Source: Bremia lactucae | Lineage: Eukaryota > Oomycota > Peronosporomycetes > Peronosporales > Peronosporaceae | Reading direction: 5' to 3' | Assembly: GCF_004359215.1 (NCBI RefSeq) | Contig: NC_090617.1 | Location: 4,325,138 to 4,357,896 of the forward strand | DNA: 32,759 nucleotides | Part shown: positions 9,103-17,392 of the stretch, in pieces | Layout: each line of letters opens with the position of its first letter | How positions within the stretch are numbered: the first letter of the stretch is position 1 | Position numbers and translations under genes: made by a program | The notes under the pieces: generated by a model | Told to the model about the DNA's origin: nothing | The model's input: the letters and a program-made list of their open reading frames with translations, nothing else | Database searches by the model: none

Positions 9103-9587
9103 TGTAATGGGGCACACATCGGTTGGAGAATCGTTGTTGTAATACATTTACTTTATGGGTAAATTACCCTTTTATCCTATTCTAAAATGATTAATTAGTT
9201 AAATCTCTTTTGTAATGGGTAACAAATGTGGTCGCCGCCAGATAAAAGTCTGGCGGCCAAAATCTATTTTAAATTAGCCAGGGTAAGGTTTTTCGATTTA
9301 AATAACTAGATAATGTTCAGTTCCCCTTTTGATCTAAGATTATTAAGTGCCTACTAAGGCTTGCGCATTGATCTGTAAGAGATAGAAGCCTTTCTAAGGT
9401 ATATGCTCTTGGGAACTAGTTGCCGCTTGGTTCTACGAGCCCCTAAATCCCTTGAACTAGAATAAATTGAGCTTTTAAAACTCGGACAACTCCCTGAGTT
9501 GTTAAACCCAGCAGTTCTATAGAACTTAGAGAATCCGTGATTCTATAAGTCTTCCTCTGACTTGAGAAGCGAGGTAGCTCCGCTACA
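9103..9587 (+). repeat. LTR family 2, 3' LTR of E2 (485 bp)
   Basis: Starts tgtaatggggcacac and ends agctccgctaca. The copy at 24064-24538 aligns along its whole length by eye (for example the shared cctaaggcttg, agaagcctttctaaggt and ctggcggcc blocks), which sets both ends. A perfect 9-bp inverted repeat gccgccaga/tctggcggc with a 6-nt loop lies at 9234-9257; in the 24064 copy one pair becomes G-T, so pairing is kept. Diverged copies of the family are at 15560-15683, 15712-16202 and 24539-24952. Confidence 0.88.
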
Positions 9588-9614
9588 GTAGGCAAGGTGC
9601 CTCTAAGGTGCCTC

Positions 9615-10328
9615 TGTAACGGGTGTTCCGTTAATAAACCTTTATTACCTATACGAGGAATAGTAAAGAAGAATCTAGTCATTATCTCTTAGAAATGTTG
9701 CTCAACATTTCAGAAATTACTGTAACGGGGCACTGCCGACTCGTATTGCTTCAATTCAAGTCCACTTTGAACTGCATCAGTGCGAGTGGTGCCTCACGTC
9801 ACTTCACTAACACTAGTAGGTGCGGAGGAAGACTCTCTTATAAACACTTGTTTAAAGTCGGCTAAAAGTAAACTGTATAAAGTATAATTAAGTTCTTCTG
9901 TTTCTATCTATTTAATACTAGCTTGATTATATAAACTAATACAAAACATGTAATAAAGTATTATCTGTCTCTCTCTTTGCTTGCGTCCAGCGCTGACTGG
10001 ACCGCGGAGAAAGTAGATATAATGGTCTATATCTATTAATGAATAAGCTTTCCGAACATTACTATAGAAGAAAAATATTGTCCAAATATTCTCTAGCTTT
10101 TCGATAATATATTAATTAACAACTTTAAGTGTTAATTTCATCTTACGATACGCCCCGTTACAATTACCCTACCTGGTAATATTCGCCGCTAGTCGCTCGA
10201 ATGGGCGGTGAGCAATGAATTGAAATACAGCACTTGCCTCAATACGATGTGTCAGCTAAGAATATTGCAATACAGAGGAACTTAATTATATCAATCAATT
10301 TTAACTTTCTCCTATACTAAGCCTTCTT
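9615..10328 (+). repeat. Fragment of a family-3-like LTR split by a solo LTR
   Basis: From 9615 the bases tgtaacgggtgttccgtta match the start of LTR family 3 at 10329, with the same terminal fold, and the next 40 bases (…cctataCgaGGAATAgTAAA type) are loosely alike. At 9721-10162 a reverse LTR is inserted. After it, 10163-10328 cannot be matched to anything else in the window; it ends where LTR family 3 begins. I take the whole as an old LTR remnant. The bases 9588-9614 are unassigned. Confidence 0.45.
9721..10162 (-). repeat. Solo LTR, family 1, reverse, with target duplication
   Basis: On the plus strand it starts tgtaacgggg and ends cgccccgttaca; read in reverse it aligns with 2961-3410 over its full length (442 versus 450 bp). 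It is flanked by attac on both sides (9716-9720 and 10163-10167), a clean 5-bp target-site duplication of the size made by Ty3/Gypsy integrases. No internal sequence remains, so it arose by LTR-LTR recombination. Confidence 0.92.
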
Positions 10329-10831
10329 TGTAACGGGGTGTTCCGTTACTTATGTATAACATCCTATAAAGGAATAATAAATATTATAATGAGAGGAAGT
10401 AAAAAAAGGAGTACAAAATTATTTCTGTATAAATTTTGACTTAAATAGTAATAATATTACCAAATTTGGAAATATTGATGCAAAAAGATATACGCTCTCT
10501 TGATTGGTTGTTTTAAGTCTAAAATTAACCCCGCCAAACGTTTTCAGACACGATTGTGCGGGACGCAAAAAGACGCCATACTTAGCTAATTATTAATTAA
10601 ATAAGTTCAGTAGTAGATAGAAGATCGTTACGTAGAAAATTAAGTATACATTTTTACTTTTTCTCCATTCTATAGCCTTAGTCTAGACCTTTGAGCTAAA
10701 GACCCTTAGCTTCAGTAGAAACCTTCCTCTGTACCTTTGTGTACGTAACGTTTCGAGGCACCTCACCTACACTGTCATCAGTGTAAGGTGAACTAGAACT
10801 TATCAGTACTAGTGAAATGTGCCCCGTTTCA
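10329..10831 (+). repeat. LTR family 3, 5' LTR of E3 (503 bp)
   Basis: Starts tgtaacgggg and ends ccccgtttca, giving terminal inverted repeats with one mismatch. The first 21 bases fold on themselves (gtaacgg/ccgttac, 10330-10349). The last third resembles LTR family 1, including the bulged hairpin at 10763-10791, while the U3-like part differs. Boundaries rest on the terminal repeats and on the following degenerate PBS (cctaataggac versus cctggtagcac elsewhere). Confidence 0.75.
10763..10791 (+). other. Bulged 12-bp hairpin in LTR family 3
   Basis: Left arm tcacctacactg (10763-10774), loop tcat, right arm cagtgtaaggtga (10779-10791) with one bulged A (10786). All 12 pairs form. It ends 40 nt before the LTR end, exactly as in family 1, and differs from the family 1 stem at four pairs, all compensated. 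Confidence 0.75.
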
Positions 10832-10888
10832 CCTAATAGGACTTCGTAGTCCGTTCAACGACCTACACACGTTTCATCCAACATAGAC

Positions 10889-11985
10889 ATGTTGGATGAA
10901 GAAGGAGGGAGCTTTCCAGCCCTTCAAAAAGCTATCACGCCACGCGTGAAGGGTTTACTCATTTGAGTGACTTTGAATTGCGAGTGATCGAACGAATGAG
11001 CTCGGTCGTAAGTGGGCCAGCCGTTGGCACCATGCTGTACACTCTGGGAAGAGATGAACACGCGATAATAGCCGAATTCGATCAACACGAACTCGACGGG
11101 GCCCAAGAAAAAGTAGCCTTGTTTCACCAGCAAGGCTTACAACACACAGAGATGTTGAGTGAACAGGGTGCTCAACAGAGAAAAATGTTGAGACAGCAGC
11201 ATTTATATAAGCTAATGGGCCGACGCTTCCGCGTCAATTCGAAAGCTTAAAGATAGAAAGTTCCAAGTTTAAGGCAGTCGAAGGCGACTCCCTCTTGAGA
11301 TGGTTCGTCGAGTTAGACGACGCCATATAAGCTCGTCGTATCTGTGATGATTTGACGAAATTGAAACCTGCATGTCTAACTTAGTTGGACTTGCCAAATC
11401 TAAGTTTTTGGTGCTCAAGATCACGATCCATTAGTTTTTGGGTCGTACAAGTTTCTTAAGGCCCGGCTCAGACAAACCTTTGACCGCCACGTGCCGAAAT
11501 CAAAGCCGAGCCAAGCTCCTGGGTTTAAAGCAGGGCAAGCGTGATCTGCACGATTATGCCCAATATACACGATACCTGTTCAGTTGAATCGTTTGTCATT
11601 TAATTAATGAACAAACACAAATAAATGTGTTTATTAAAGGTCTTGCAGACGGCCCTATTAATACCCACCTGTTCCGGCTAGAATTAGAGTCGCTCGACCA
11701 AGCGATCTTTAAAGCGAAACAGGAGGACTTCAGCCTGAAACAGGCTTTCGTCCACTTGGGTGCATATCGTCCACCGAGACGACAAGAACACGGAGGTCCA
11801 GAACCCTGGGATATCTCGTATGTAGAGGGCGAGAAACTTCGCTCTACAAGCTTCAAACGATCGCAAAAATGTAATCGTTGTCTAAAGATGGGCCACTACC
11901 CCCGTGAGTGTAGTGCCTCACGGTCAGTGCCTAAAAACCTTGAGCGAAAAGGCCGACCTCTCGCAAGGAATAGCGGATGACGCGG
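10889..11985 (+). pseudogene. gag: Gag with intact zinc knuckle (E3)
   Basis: A possible ATG is at 10889. The frame 10963-11250 gives SDFELRVIERMSSVVSGPAV and a Gln-rich helical stretch (GLQHTEMLSEQGAQQRKMLR). After breaks, VEGDSLLRWFVELDDAI (about 11277-11325) and a segment with FKARLRQTF represent the retrotransposon-Gag capsid domain. The frame 11627-11980 gives FIKGLADGPINTHLFRLELE, AFVHLGAYRPPRRQEHGGPE and the knuckle CNRCLKMGHYPREC (11870-11911), a complete CX2CX4HX4C that could bind RNA. At least four frameshifts or stops lie between. Shares the family with E9 but not with E2/E4. Confidence 0.82.
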
Positions 11986-12100
11986 ATCCGCTATTCCTTG
12001 CGAAATCGCAACGGCGAGGCCGATTGTATAATAAACTATCGGGGCCAGTAGGTACGGAGGCCCTACTAAACCAGCAACGTCAAAAGAATTTGCAGGCCTT

Positions 12101-12520
12101 TTGACGAAAGCTGCTCCTCACACACAAACATTATGCATAACTTTCTTAGGGGATGAGATTGACCTCATTACCCTGAAAATAAAAGTGTCGAATAAATTGC
12201 CACTTAAGTCCCTAGTCGATTGCGAGGCGTCGAATAATTGTATTAGACGCCAATTGCAGAAGATCGCAGACTTAAATTTATTAGGCGCAAAATCCCTCTA
12301 ACGAGAATGACAGTGCGCCTAACTACAGGTGCATCTGTAAGAGTAAGGAAACGTGAAGTGGGTGTTCAATACACGTAAAAATGGGTAAAAACAATACGAT
12401 GACGATTTCATCGTACTTAATTGGATGACAAATTTGATGTCATCCCTGGATTACCACGGCTCAGAAAGTACGAGCTATGCATAAATTGGCAGCCTGTCTT
12501 GTTCATCAAGTGGCCAACTG
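12101..12520 (+). pseudogene. pol: Retropepsin-type protease (E3)
   Basis: Frame 12101-12301 reads TLCITFLGDEIDLITLKIKV and LKSLVDCEASNNCIRRQLQ. The catalytic D-S-G is D-C-E (12218-12226): Ser to Cys and Gly to Glu, the second by one G-to-A change. Downstream, pieces such as MTVRLTTGASVRV and DDFIVL-type sequence near 12400-12470 are in other frames. Dead by loss of the conserved Gly and by frameshifts. Confidence 0.78.
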
Positions 12521-13384
12521 ATCAACGTCTTGGAGCGTCCACAAGCGTGTGGATGTCCTACGAAGGAGTGCGATAGCCTCACTTCTGGTACAGTTGTGTA
12601 TCACGGCTGCACAATACCTCAGTGTGACAATTCATTACAGTGTGAAATTAGATTTCGATGGCTGTTTACACGCAGCGTCGAAGGTCCACCATTATGCCGT
12701 GGACATAGTTACCGACGGCTTTGCACAAGCACAGGCAGTGTCGAAGTTCGACCGCTCGAATAATTTGAGTGGTACGAAGCAAGGATTCTTGCTCGAAAAG
12801 CAACATCATATAAAATTTGAAACGCCTGTCTATAAGAGACAGTGCGAATGTCCTAGATCGACTGGAGAGTCGATCCTAGAGAATCTCGCTGTGGTAGCGT
12901 AACCACAGCTAGAGGCAGTTGGGCAGTTTACTCCCCAAATAATTTCTGTGAAAATAAGTCTTCGAGAACCTGTGGTCAAAGATTCCCAAGTACCTTCGAA
13001 AATAAGCTACAAAAAGGAAACTGAGACAAAAAATGTCGCTGTAATCAATGTATCAAGTGTAGGCGCTAAACTCTTGATCTTATAGCGCCTCCGAAGTTAA
13101 TTTCGGAGATTACTCAATTGCCAACGCTAGTACCGAAACGGTTCTTGCGTGATCTGCGTAGTGGCAAAGTCAAGCAGATCTGCGTACTTGTCACATATGA
13201 CAACTGCGTGGCCGATATTCGGTCGGCAATAGTATTTCTGAGAATGAACGATATCTCAGCAGCTCATTGATGTACGAAAGTATCCTAAATGAGAAGACTC
13301 GACTTGAACATTTTACGTCCCAATCCTGGGAGTCATTGAAGACAACCCTCTTTCTAAAGACGAAAGTGTCCTTAATGAGAAGAC
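12521..13384 (+). pseudogene. pol: Protease-RT linker (E3)
   Basis: Frame 12549-12902 carries VKLDFDGCLHAASKVHHYAV and then, near 12820, ETPVYKRQCECPRSTGES and ILENLAVVA. After a stop, pieces like PQIISVKISLREPVVKDSQV and KKETETKNVAVINVSS match, frame by frame, the E9 linker on the other strand (31398-31895). A 30-bp segment around cgaaagt(a/g)tcct is repeated at 13275 and 13361. The usual RHEIDLEPG start of RT is missing, so 60-100 bases were probably lost near 13340. Confidence 0.6.
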
Positions 13385-14362
13385 CCAGCAATGGCCATTG
13401 CCTCATGAACAAGTAATAGCAATCGACAATTCTTCGCTGATCGCTTAGCGGCGGGTCATGTGAGGGAGTCAACTTCCACGCATAGCTCTCCGGTCTTCTG
13501 TGTGTGTAAAGCAACATGAGGATGGCGGATTGTGCATGCATTCAATTAATTAAACGCTGCAACGGTGCCGGCTCAAACGCTGATACCACAAAAAGAAGTT
13601 ATCATTGATGGTATGTCAAAGCGTACTATTTTTCGTTAAAGATCGATAAATTCTGTCAGATCCTGATCCGTGAACAAGATATTTCGTTCACAGCAGTACG
13701 CACCCCCGTCGATGAATTCTATCAGATCCTGATCCGTGAACAAGATATTTCGTTCACAGCAGTAAGCACGCCCAGTGGTATGCTGTGGGAGTGGCTTGTC
13801 ATGCCACAGGGACTTGGTGATACCCCTGCGACATTTTAAAAAAGGTGGAACCAATTTGTTGAGATCGGTGTGGGATTTCGCACCGAGTTATTTTGATGAT
13901 GTCTTCGTTGAAAGTCGGACTTTGAAGTACATCGTACCACGTCCGAACGTTTTTTTACACTTATGCGTAAGCACAAGTTGTATGCAAATCCCAAGAAGTA
14001 TAAATTCGCTGCAAGCGAAATACCCCATGTTGGGTGCATCGTTGGTAAACACCTTGTATGCCCGGTTCCAGAAAAGATCAAGGCGATCACCGATTGGCCT
14101 GTGCTAGTCGATGTAAAGGGACTTTGAAAGTTCCTCGGCTTAGCGGCGAACCTGCACAAGTACTCACGCAATTATGCCGAAATGACAGCACATCTTTCTT
14201 CTTTATTCAAAAAAATATATAATGTGGTCATGGAACGCTGATTGCTAGCGTTCATTTATGGGTATTATGCAAGGCTTGATGCAATCACCAATCCTGGCGA
14301 TTGCGGACCAAGACCGAGTTTTCCACGTGGTCCGTGACGCCAGCGATTTTGTAATTGGCTTC
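13385..14362 (+). pseudogene. pol: Reverse transcriptase (E3), cut by an inversion
   Basis: QWPLPHEQVIAIDN opens the domain. Further pieces: GWRIVHAFN and LNAATVPAQT (after 13510), IIDGMSK, then two tandem copies of a segment with CQILIREQDISFTAV / YQILIREQDISFTAV (13645-13776), GMLWEWLVMPQGL, SYFDDVFVESRT with intact YFDD (about 13888-13900), LRKFLGL-type and HKYSRNYAEMTAHLSSL pieces, and SPILAIADQDRVFHVVRDAS with DFVIG. At 14362 the forward RT stops inside this last motif and the sequence switches strand. Confidence 0.87.
13645..13776 (+). repeat. 66-bp in-frame tandem duplication inside RT (E3)
   Basis: Copy 1 is 13645-13710 and copy 2 is 13711-13776. They share cagatcctgatccgtgaaca and the following agatatttcgttcacagcag without change, with five or six differences at the two ends. 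The unit is 22 codons and duplicates the conserved YQI.IRE part of the RT palm without shifting the frame. Confidence 0.95.
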
Positions 14363-15160
14363 TACTTGCGAACGAAATCATACTGGCGTGGCGAGTAAAA
14401 ATCGCGACTTATCGTGAGATAGGTCTTCTCACGTCCTCGATAACCGCTTATTGGTGCATCGTGGCACTCATACATGATGCGAAAATGCAAATCATTATGG
14501 GTGGGCATGACGACGCGAGTTGTATCGCCAGCAATGGCTGGTCTATTTCGGTAAACCATTGCGAGTTGTGCAACAATCTGTTGAGGGTTTATACGACAAT
14601 CCTTTAAGAATTGTTATAATGGATTTCTAAGGTAATCCATCAACCCTTTAAGAGCCTTATCGTCTTGATAAGCTCTTCTAATGTCGTAAAGTAATGTTGA
14701 CGAAATTCTAAGGTAATCAGTCAACCCTATAAAAGCCTTATCGTTTTGATAAGCTCTTCTGACGGCGTAGAGTAATGGTGAAACACCTATTAATGCAACA
14801 TTGGCCTTGTGCTCACTGTTGATTGTATGCTCACTGTTCGCGTGCGCTGCCGACTCAAAATCGGATCGGCGCGAAAGGGCATCAGCGACGACGTTAAGTC
14901 GTTCTGGTTTATACTACACGGAGAAATTATACTTGGCGAAAAAAAACAGCCATCTTGCCATTCTTTGCGAGAGGTGGGGACTGTGGTTTACGGCCGTGCG
15001 TAAGACGCATGGTTCATATATACAATAAAAGGTCTTAATGCGAATTTCATGGCAAGGAGTTTCTTGTCATGCACTGGAAAGTTGGGTTCAGCTGGTTTAT
15101 TCTGACACGATTGATAACAGACGACACGCCTGCGCCGTCTATGTCATATTGCATTAACGC
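14363..15160 (-). pseudogene. pol: Inverted segment of E3: RNase H, linker, integrase zinc domain
   Basis: Reading the minus strand from 15160 down: YALMQYDIDGAG (continuing exactly where RT stopped at 14362), broken RNase H, LSQRMARWLFFF, KPERLNVVADALSRRSDF (RNase H end), a linker with a tandem duplication (14625-14786), then the frame 14559-14362 with AIAGDTTRVVMPTHND, YECHDAPISGYRGREKTYLT and RDFYSPRQYDFVRK. The plus strand resumes at 15161 with the next integrase residues (ACEVC). Both ends therefore join to their expected neighbours: an inversion in place of about 798 bp, with little or no loss. Confidence 0.88.
14625..14786 (-). repeat. 81-bp tandem duplication in RNase H-integrase linker (E3)
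   Basis: The motif ttctaaggtaatc starts at 14625 and again at 14706; the copies run through ccttatcgt.ttgataagct to about 14786. On the minus strand each copy codes for RRAYQ.DKA...L.DYLR, the acidic linker that E1 has once (about 130-190). The unit is 27 codons. Each copy also contains a cttatc/gataag inverted repeat. Confidence 0.88.
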
Positions 15161-15412
15161 ATACGTGCTTGCGAAGTTTGTCAACCGGTGAAGTTCAGTG
15201 CTTCCTTCCGTGCTCCGTTACCTTCTCTGCCTATTCCGGCGACGCGTTGGCATACATCCTCTGCAAATTCCGCAGAGTGTTGGCAGTCTGTATCCATGGA
15301 TTTCGTCATCGGATTTCCCAACGACGAACATAAGAACTATAGTATTCTTGTTTTTGCTGATCGTTTAAGTAAAATGGTACATCTTGCTGCAGTACCGGAG
15401 TCTGAGCATTAA
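15161..15412 (+). pseudogene. pol: Integrase core, N-terminal half (E3)
   Basis: Plus-strand frame continues the zinc domain with C-E-V-C, then FRAPLPSLPIPA, AECWQSVSMDFVIGFPNDEH with the first catalytic Asp, and ILVFADRLSKMVHLAAVPES. It ends at a stop at 15410-15412 and nothing further of this integrase is found. The rest of E3 was probably deleted when the LTR copies to the right were joined. Confidence 0.82.
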
Positions 15413-15559
15413 AACAAGACGGCGAGCATAATGCTCATTCTCGAGTATCGGAATATTCCGAGTAGGAATGGTACTGCCAAGTGGTCATAGAAATGCCCAA
15501 TAAGGGCGGCCTTTAAGTTGCCACTTTGACCTACAATCATTGAGTCTCTTTACGCAGAA
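15413..15559. other. Unassigned spacer
   Basis: About 150 bases between the end of E3 integrase and the first recognisable part of an LTR. It contains small palindromes (gagcataatgctc at 15424; cggaatattccg at 15451) and no frame or repeat I can place. Confidence 0.4.
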
Positions 15560-15683
15560 CTTATTTAGCTCTTCGAGCTTGTACGATTATTTGAGATTTC
15601 AATTAATTAGTTCCATAGAAGAAAGGGACACTTCGCGTCGATAATTATGTGTCTGACTTAAGGAGCGAGGTAGATCTGCTACA
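15560..15683 (+). repeat. LTR family 2, 5'-truncated copy followed by PBS-like bases
   Basis: The stretch tagctcttcgagcttgtacg, the block gtctgacttaaggagcgagg and the end tctgctaca match the last quarter of LTR family 2. It is followed at 15684 by cctgga and a leader-like stretch (agtcagtc...agact), comparable with the PBS and leader after the next copy. The upstream three quarters are missing. Confidence 0.6.
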
Positions 15684-15711
15684 CCTGGAAGAAATTTTAG
15701 TCAGTCTTTCA

Positions 15712-16202
15712 GACTTATCTTTCGTGAAGATGGAATCTATATCGGAGTACATCTATTTTTTAAAAGCCGATAACATGTTGTTATACACACTGAGAGTAAT
15801 ATTCTCCATTTATTGATATATGTATTCAACCGAACTTATAAATGGTAGCACGCGTGTCAGCTACCAGTTGGAGATCTGGCGGCCGAATCTATATGAAGAA
15901 ACTCAAAGCAAGGTATTTGAGTTTTAAACATAAATTAAGTTCAGTTCCCATTTTGACATTTCCGTGCCTTCTAAGGCATTTGCTGTGATCTTAAGGCGCT
16001 TCAAACCCTGCTAAGGTATATAGCATGAAAGACTAGTAACCACCTGTCTCTAAAAATCAGCGAGTCCCTAGAATTCGGACTCACAAAATTCTACGAGCCG
16101 GTGCGATTTTATAAGCTGGTACTTAATTAATTTTATAAAAGATTGATATGACACTTTTATGTCGACAAAGTTCGATGTAATAAGCGAGGCAGCTCCGCTA
16201 CA
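15712..16202 (+). repeat. LTR family 2, diverged 5' LTR of E4
   Basis: Matches the 24064 copy in blocks: atctggcggccgaa, agcaaggta, aagttcagttcccattttga, gccttctaaggca, gctaaggtatat and the end agcgaggcagctccgctaca. The start is diverged and placed only approximately. Being followed by a PBS and by Gag, it is a 5' LTR. Confidence 0.7.
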
Positions 16203-16204
16203 GC

Positions 16205-16262
16205 TGGTAGCACGTGTAGCCAGTCTCTGCCTATGTCTTTATAAGACTAATTCTCTGTGAGA
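16205..16262 (+). other. Primer-binding site and leader (E4)
   Basis: tggtagcac (16205-16213) lies two bases after the LTR end, as in E2. The leader that follows (gtctttataagactaatt) aligns with E2 at 3466-3485. The Gag ATG is at 16263. Confidence 0.65.
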
Positions 16263-16800
16263 ATGGTGCTTGATCAGGATCAGGACCCTCTTGCTTTGAG
16301 TATTAATACATATGAGGGCAAAAAAAGAAATATTTTCTTTTGATCAAGGAAGGTTAAAATGGCGTTGAAATCGGCTTTGCTACAAAAAAGCAACAGCGAG
16401 TTGCGGTGACCATTGTCAAGCTCGGTGGCAGTCCAGAAAGTGGACGCTTACATGCAACACGTCGATAGACGTCACATATTCCACATGTGACACGCTGAAA
16501 AAGCAACCACTCCGCGTGAATTCCCCGCCAACTAATCAGCCTTATCGCGTAAGTTCACGCTTCTTTTCTTTCCGTCAAGATAGAAAGAATCTATCTGACT
16601 ATTCAAAGAGTTGCGAAATTTTATCGCTACTACGCAGCTTTTCCCATTACAAAATGCGGTTCTAATTAATATTTTTGAAAGGGTTTAGTGCGGGTGTGGC
16701 CAGAACTTTATGATATTTAAACATTTCATTTTATTGGAAGCTCTAAGGTTAACGGACTTCGAGTGTACTTTTTGCCGCCATTACGGTTTGCAGAAATGTG
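16263..16800 (+). pseudogene. gag: Gag, N-terminal and capsid part (E4)
   Basis: ATG at 16263 begins DQDQDPLALSINTYEGK, followed by KMALKSALLQKSNSE, QQRVAVTIVKLGG in a second frame, EFPAN and YRV-type pieces, LRNFIATTQLFPLQNAVLIN and, near 16750, LLEALR and a segment equivalent to the EFDFK.AR of E2. This is the retrotransposon-Gag domain of the E2 family, and it supplies the part that E2 has lost. The sequence stops at about 16800, where LTR family 4 begins, so E5 inserted into this gag. The remainder of E4 may be E6 further right, but that is not proven. Confidence 0.72.
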
Positions 16801-16806
16801 TATCCG

Positions 16807-17297
16807 TGTAACGGGTTAAGTACACGCCGTTAAGTTCACTTGATGGGCGATAAATTTGATTCGTGTAAAGTTAAAACAACCTGTCACTTGGGTGAGGTTC
16901 GCGTAGTGATATATCCTTTTAAATGTTATACACACAAATGCATCACATTAAAAGGGATTGCGTCTGGGACTGACGTCTGCGACCCGATGTATTTAAAGTA
17001 AATACGCTCGCCATGTATGGATGTATATCTATAGAGATGGCATCTCATTACTGGATAGGTATGATCTTATTTGTTTTATAGAATATGAACTAGTCTTAAG
17101 CTTATTCCTAGTAAACATTGCGCGCAAGAAGACGAGCAACCGTTTACGTGACGTCACTTGTCTAAAAGTACAAGCTCGTCAAGTGAGATCCCACCGACTA
17201 CCTCGCTGCCCGCAAACACGGTTAAACCGCTTTCACGCTGTGCTTATGAAAGGTTGTATTGTAGTACGAGGTCGCATCTAAAAGCACCTATCTATAC
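16807..17297 (+). repeat. LTR family 4, 5' LTR of E5
   Basis: Starts near tgtaacgggttaagtacacg and is followed by ttggtatcatttgcacgacc, where tggtatca (17299) fits a PBS of the plant-type initiator-Met class. A reverse relative lies at 28262-28514; the shared part includes acacgcc(c)gttaag and ggtgaggttc. A further short reverse match (gaggtagt.ggtggg) is at 25407-25424. The right end is placed by the PBS only. Confidence 0.55.
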
Positions 17298-17392
17298 TTG
17301 GTATCATTTGCACGACCCATCTCTGTGAGCGTGTCAGTGAGCCCCAACATCGTTGGGGCTCAATTTCACCGCTACTCCGAAGCCATCGGGAG

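Larger units (their letters stand above)
3411..9587 (+). mobile_element. E2: near full-length decayed Ty3/Gypsy chromovirus
   Basis: Only the last 20 bp of the 5' LTR remain (3411-3430); then PBS, a gag remnant, protease, a long linker, RT, RNase H, integrase, GPY/F, chromodomain, an antisense ORF, PPT and a 3' LTR (9103-9587). The internal region is complete in order but most of gag is deleted and every sense domain is frameshifted. The 3' LTR ends with the same bases (agctccgctaca) as the 5' remnant, supporting one element interrupted on its left by E1. Confidence 0.85.
10329..15412 (+). mobile_element. E3: decayed Ty3/Gypsy element with internal inversion
   Basis: 5' LTR (10329-10831), leader, Gag, protease, linker and RT up to 14362 read forward; 14363-15160 reads backward and holds the end of RT/RNase H, the linker and the integrase zinc domain; from 15161 the integrase core reads forward again and stops being recognisable near 15412. 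The rest of the element, including its 3' LTR, is missing. Its protein family is close to E1 (integrase) and to E9 (protease and linker). Confidence 0.85.
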
